Shown here: positions 41,495-43,608 of the stretch, in pieces | Numbering within the stretch: position 1 is the stretch's first letter | Layout of the letters: every line of letters begins with the position of its first letter | Assembly: GCA_000500915.1 (NCBI GenBank) | Contig: AYNO01000010.1 | Span: forward strand, 1-43,608 | DNA length: 43,608 bases | Reading direction: 5' to 3' | Source of the DNA: Rhodobacter sp. CACIA14H1 | GTDB taxonomy: Bacteria; Pseudomonadota; Alphaproteobacteria; Rhodobacterales; Rhodobacteraceae | Made by a program: the position numbers and the translations under genes | The notes under the pieces: model-generated | Databases searched by the model: none | The model's input: only the letters and a program-made list of their open reading frames with translations | What the model was told of the DNA's origin: nothing

Positions 41495-41522
41495 GTGACA
41501 GTGTCCCCCGTATTGGTTAGAC
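41495..41522 (+). promoter_or_regulatory. Candidate promoter for hpt
   Basis: GTGACA (41495-41500), a 16-base gap and TTAGAC (41517-41522), 26 bases before the start codon, in the 70-base gap between divergent genes. Confidence 0.45.
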
Positions 41523-41548
41523 CGTGCGGGGAAATCAAGGGGTGGGCG

Positions 41549-42088
41549 ATGCCAGAGCGGCCATATGTCATAGACCAGATGATCAGCGCCAAGGCCATCG
41601 CGGCCCGGGTGGAGGCGCTGGCGTCCGAGATAACGGCCCATTACGCGGGCACCGACAAGCTGGTGGTGGTGGGTCTGCTGCGCGGCTCCTTCGTCTTCAT
41701 CGCCGACCTCGTGCGCGAGATCGACCTGCCGGTGGAGGTGGATTTCCTCGAAGCCTCCTCCTACGGCGACGCAATGCATTCCAGCCGCGAAGTCCGCATC
41801 CTGAAGGACCTGAGGGGAGAGATCGCGGGGCGCGACGTGCTGGTGGTGGAAGACATCGTCGATACCGGCTTCACCCTGCACCATGTCAAGAACCTGCTCC
41901 TGTCGCGCGAACCGGCACGGCTGGAAGTCTGCGCCCTGCTGGACAAGCCGTCGCGCCGCGAGGTGGACATCAAGGCGACATGGACGGGGTTCGAGATCCC
42001 CGATGAATTCGTCGTGGGCTACGGGATTGATTTCGCGCAGCGCAACCGCAACCTTCCCTATATCGGCAAGGTGCGGTTTACGGGGTGA
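41549..42088 (+). CDS. hpt: Hypoxanthine phosphoribosyltransferase
   Basis: A purine-salvage enzyme that joins hypoxanthine (and often guanine) with PRPP. The 179-residue protein shows [19 protein letters not shown] (pyrophosphate loop), the flexible loop region [18 protein letters not shown], and the PRPP-binding motif [18 protein letters not shown] with its paired acidic residues, then the C-terminal [23 protein letters not shown]. The ATG at 41549 gives the family start. A small membrane-protein gene follows after 4 bases. Confidence 0.95.
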   Translation: MPERPYVIDQMISAKAIAARVEALASEITAHYAGTDKLVVVGLLRGSFVFIADLVREIDLPVEVDFLEASSYGDAMHSSREVRILKDLRGEIAGRDVLVVEDIVDTGFTLHHVKNLLLSREPARLEVCALLDKPSRREVDIKATWTGFEIPDEFVVGYGIDFAQRNRNLPYIGKVRFTG

Positions 42089-42092
42089 TGCG

Positions 42093-42260
42093 ATGAATCC
42101 GATGTGGCTGGTGCGGATGGCGCGATGGGCAAGAAATCCGCCCTCGGCCGCGCAGGTGAAGCTGGTCTTCGGGGTGGTCGCACTGTGCCTGCTGGTCTTC
42201 GGCTATGAATGGCTGTTCGGCTGGCCCGCATGGCTGGTGCCGCAGAAGATCGCGCCCTGA
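42093..42260 (+). CDS. Small single-pass membrane protein downstream of hpt
   Basis: A 55-residue protein starting MNPMWLVRMARWARNPPS with one hydrophobic span (VKLVFGVVALCLLVFGYEWLF). The Arg-rich N-terminus suggests it stays in the cytoplasm (positive-inside). I recall similar short proteins after hpt in other Rhodobacteraceae, which supports it as a real gene. No function known. Start follows hpt by 4 bases, so cotranscription is likely. Confidence 0.72.
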   Translation: MNPMWLVRMARWARNPPSAAQVKLVFGVVALCLLVFGYEWLFGWPAWLVPQKIAP

Positions 42261-42282
42261 CGCACCATCGCGACTTCGTCAC

Positions 42283-42312
42283 TTGGTCCCGGCGCGGCGG
42301 CTGCGCTAGGCT
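42283..42312 (+). promoter_or_regulatory. Candidate promoter for the diheme cytochrome c gene
   Basis: TTGGTC (42283-42288), an 18-base gap and TAGGCT (42307-42312) in the context GCGCTAGGCT, 28 bases before the start codon. Confidence 0.45.
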
Positions 42313-42340
42313 CCGCCCCGTTTCAGCCGAGGTGATTTCC

Positions 42341-43225
42341 ATGCGCATCCTTCCCGCCCTGTCGCTTCTTGCCGTCGCCGCCGCCGCAGGCGCATGGTGG
42401 CTCACCGCGCCGCAGCCCCTGCCTGCGGGCACCTTCGACGGGATCACCGGCGACCCCGCCCGCGGTGCGCTGACCTTCACCGCCGCAGGCTGCGCGTCCT
42501 GCCACATGGCACCGGCGGCGGAAGGCGAGGCGCAGCTTGTGCTGGCGGGCGGGCAGCGCTTCCCCTCGCCCTTCGGGACCTTCGTCGCCCCCAACATATC
42601 CCCCTCCGCGCAGGGCATCGGCGGCTGGTCGGTGGCCGACCTCGGCAACGCGCTGATGCGCGGCGTATCGCCGGAGGGGGCGCATTACTACCCCGCCCTG
42701 CCCTATGCATCCTACGCGAAGATGCAGCCGCAGGATGTGGCGGATATCCACGCCTATATGCAGACGCTGCCCCCGTCCGATACGGCCAGCGCCCCGCATG
42801 AACTGGGCTTTCCCTTCACCATCCGCCGCAGCATCGGGCTGTGGAAGGCGCTCTATCTGGACGATACATGGGTCATCGACGGCGACCTGACGCCCGAAGA
42901 ACAGCGCGGGCGCGAAATCGCCGAGGCGCTGGCCCATTGCGGCGAATGCCACACGCCCCGCGACGCGCTGGGCGGGATGGATCGCACGCGCTGGCTGGCC
43001 GGTGCGCCCAACCCGTCGGGCGAAGGCACCATCCCGAACATCACCCCCGCCAAGCTGACATGGTCGCAGGGCGAGATCGTCACCTATCTGACCACCGGCT
43101 TCACCCCCGAATTCGACTCGGTCGGAGGGCACATGGCGCATGTCGTGGCCAACATGGCCGGACTGCCCGACAGCGACCGCAAGGCGGTGGCGGCCTATCT
43201 GGCCAAGGTTCCGCCGGTGGAGTGA
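42341..43225 (+). CDS. Diheme c-type cytochrome, membrane-anchored or secreted
   Basis: A 294-residue exported electron carrier. An N-terminal signal/anchor (RILPALSLLAVAAAAGAWWL) is followed by two cytochrome c domains with heme motifs CASCH (about residue 50) and CGECH (about 205). Candidate axial Met residues follow each (for example YAKMQP and GHMAH). The layout resembles the cytochrome subunits of periplasmic alcohol/gluconate dehydrogenases, but no partner dehydrogenase is adjacent, so the electron donor is unknown. It acts in the periplasm. Confidence 0.9.
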   Translation: MRILPALSLLAVAAAAGAWWLTAPQPLPAGTFDGITGDPARGALTFTAAGCASCHMAPAAEGEAQLVLAGGQRFPSPFGTFVAPNISPSAQGIGGWSVADLGNALMRGVSPEGAHYYPALPYASYAKMQPQDVADIHAYMQTLPPSDTASAPHELGFPFTIRRSIGLWKALYLDDTWVIDGDLTPEEQRGREIAEALAHCGECHTPRDALGGMDRTRWLAGAPNPSGEGTIPNITPAKLTWSQGEIVTYLTTGFTPEFDSVGGHMAHVVANMAGLPDSDRKAVAAYLAKVPPVE

Positions 43226-43257
43226 TCTGTTCATCCGCTTGTGATTGCAGGGAATCC

Positions 43258-43296
43258 CCATACGTGGTAGCTGTTCAAAAAAACAGAGCAGTATGG
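43258..43296. terminator. Nested inverted repeat between the cytochrome and outer-membrane protein genes
   Basis: Outer arms CCATAC (43258-43263) and GTATGG (43291-43296); inner arms CTGTT (43271-43275) and AACAG (43282-43286) around CAAAAA. It starts 32 bases after the cytochrome stop and ends 8 bases before the next start. A terminator, or a leader hairpin of the next gene, are both possible. Confidence 0.4.
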
Positions 43297-43304
43297 TGTA
43301 TCCA

Positions 43305-43608
43305 ATGAACAGGCTTCGCGGTGGCGCCCTTGCGCTGCTTTGTCTTTCCACACCCGTTCCCGTCGTCGCGCAGGGCATGGATGCGCTGGGCTTCTCGGGC
43401 GATCTGGAATTCGAACACACGCGCCGCAACGGCGCGTCGGGCACCATCGCGGGCGGGGAGCTGTTCCTGCGCTATGAAGGGCCCATCGGTTTCGAACTGG
43501 GCGCGGACATCGACCAGAACCTTGAAACGGGGGCCGACAACACCGTGCCCTATCTGGCCCTGACCTTCGGCTTCGGCCCCGGCGAGGTGGCGCTGGGCGC
43601 GCCGCAGC
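43305..43608 (+). CDS. Outer-membrane beta-barrel (porin-like) protein, 3' end cut by the window
   Basis: Begins MNRLRGGALALLCLSTPVPVVAQGMDALG, a clear Sec signal peptide with cleavage after VVAQ or VVA. The visible mature part alternates hydrophobic and polar residues (LEFEHTRRNGASG, ELFLRYEGPIGFELGADI, VPYLALTFGFGPGEVALG) in a pattern typical of beta-barrel outer-membrane proteins, including porins of this group. Only the first 101 codons are inside the window, so the family cannot be fixed. Confidence 0.65.
   Translation, partial: MNRLRGGALALLCLSTPVPVVAQGMDALGFSGDLEFEHTRRNGASGTIAGGELFLRYEGPIGFELGADIDQNLETGADNTVPYLALTFGFGPGEVALGAPQ

Overview
The window reads as a chromosomal segment of a GC-rich alphaproteobacterium, most likely family Rhodobacteraceae/Paracoccaceae. 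The evidence is the unbroken minus-strand cluster dusB-ntrB-ntrC-ntrY-ntrX ... trkA-trkH-hfq-hflX, an NtrC without the sigma-54 contact motif (as described for Rhodobacter capsulatus), a fused ispDF, and a suf operon carrying the extra membrane genes usual in that group. Genus cannot be fixed by eye. Genes are packed tightly and no gene-free stretch reaches 300 bases; the longest gap (39840-40115) holds two copies of a repeat that also occurs at the left edge.

Layout. 31-7792 (+): Fe-S cluster assembly operon: a class-I-type cysteine desulfurase, sufB, a YbjQ-type protein, a small membrane protein, sufC, sufD, two Yip1-like membrane proteins and sufS, then tRNA-Arg(CCG). 7946-9883: a LacI-type repressor divergent from rpe, with an AT-rich, dyad-rich region between them. 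10067-14096 (-): mfd and a membrane protein of the family often labelled 'component of SufBCD complex'. 14230-22549 (mostly +): hemB, a SYLF lipoprotein, a beta-hydroxyacid dehydrogenase (-), a penicillin-acylase-type amidase, a mesaconyl-CoA-hydratase-like protein, a CaiB/BaiF CoA-transferase and a universal stress protein. 22598-23929: a divergent NmrA-type reductase / HxlR regulator pair around a clear palindromic operator. 23965-24750: one AT-rich gene of unknown function, clearly unlike its neighbours. 24753-37544 (-): hflX, hfq, trkH, trkA, ntrX, ntrY, ntrC, ntrB, dusB, interrupted by an NTF2-like gene (+) and a small coiled-coil membrane protein. 37752-39839 (+): ispDF, pgpA and a CinA/PncC domain protein. 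The right end has a secreted esterase (-), a RatA/COQ10-type START protein (-), hpt, a small membrane protein, a diheme cytochrome c and the start of an outer-membrane protein.

How it works together: the left block makes and loads Fe-S clusters; the ntrBC/ntrYX block senses and transmits nitrogen and redox/envelope signals, with potassium uptake (TrkAH) and RNA/ribosome factors (Hfq, HflX) following in the same direction. A CGCC-N9-GGCG dyad upstream of dusB is a candidate NtrC autoregulation site.

Two things stand out. First, four genes (hemB 5' end, the acylase 3' end, the CoA-transferase and the esterase) each look one base short and are each restored by adding one base, which suggests residual consensus errors or several recent frameshifts. 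Second, the AT-rich gene at 23965-24750 begins 3 bases after the hflX stop and looks like a recent acquisition. I see no CRISPR array, prophage, insertion sequence, recognisable defence locus or biosynthetic cluster.
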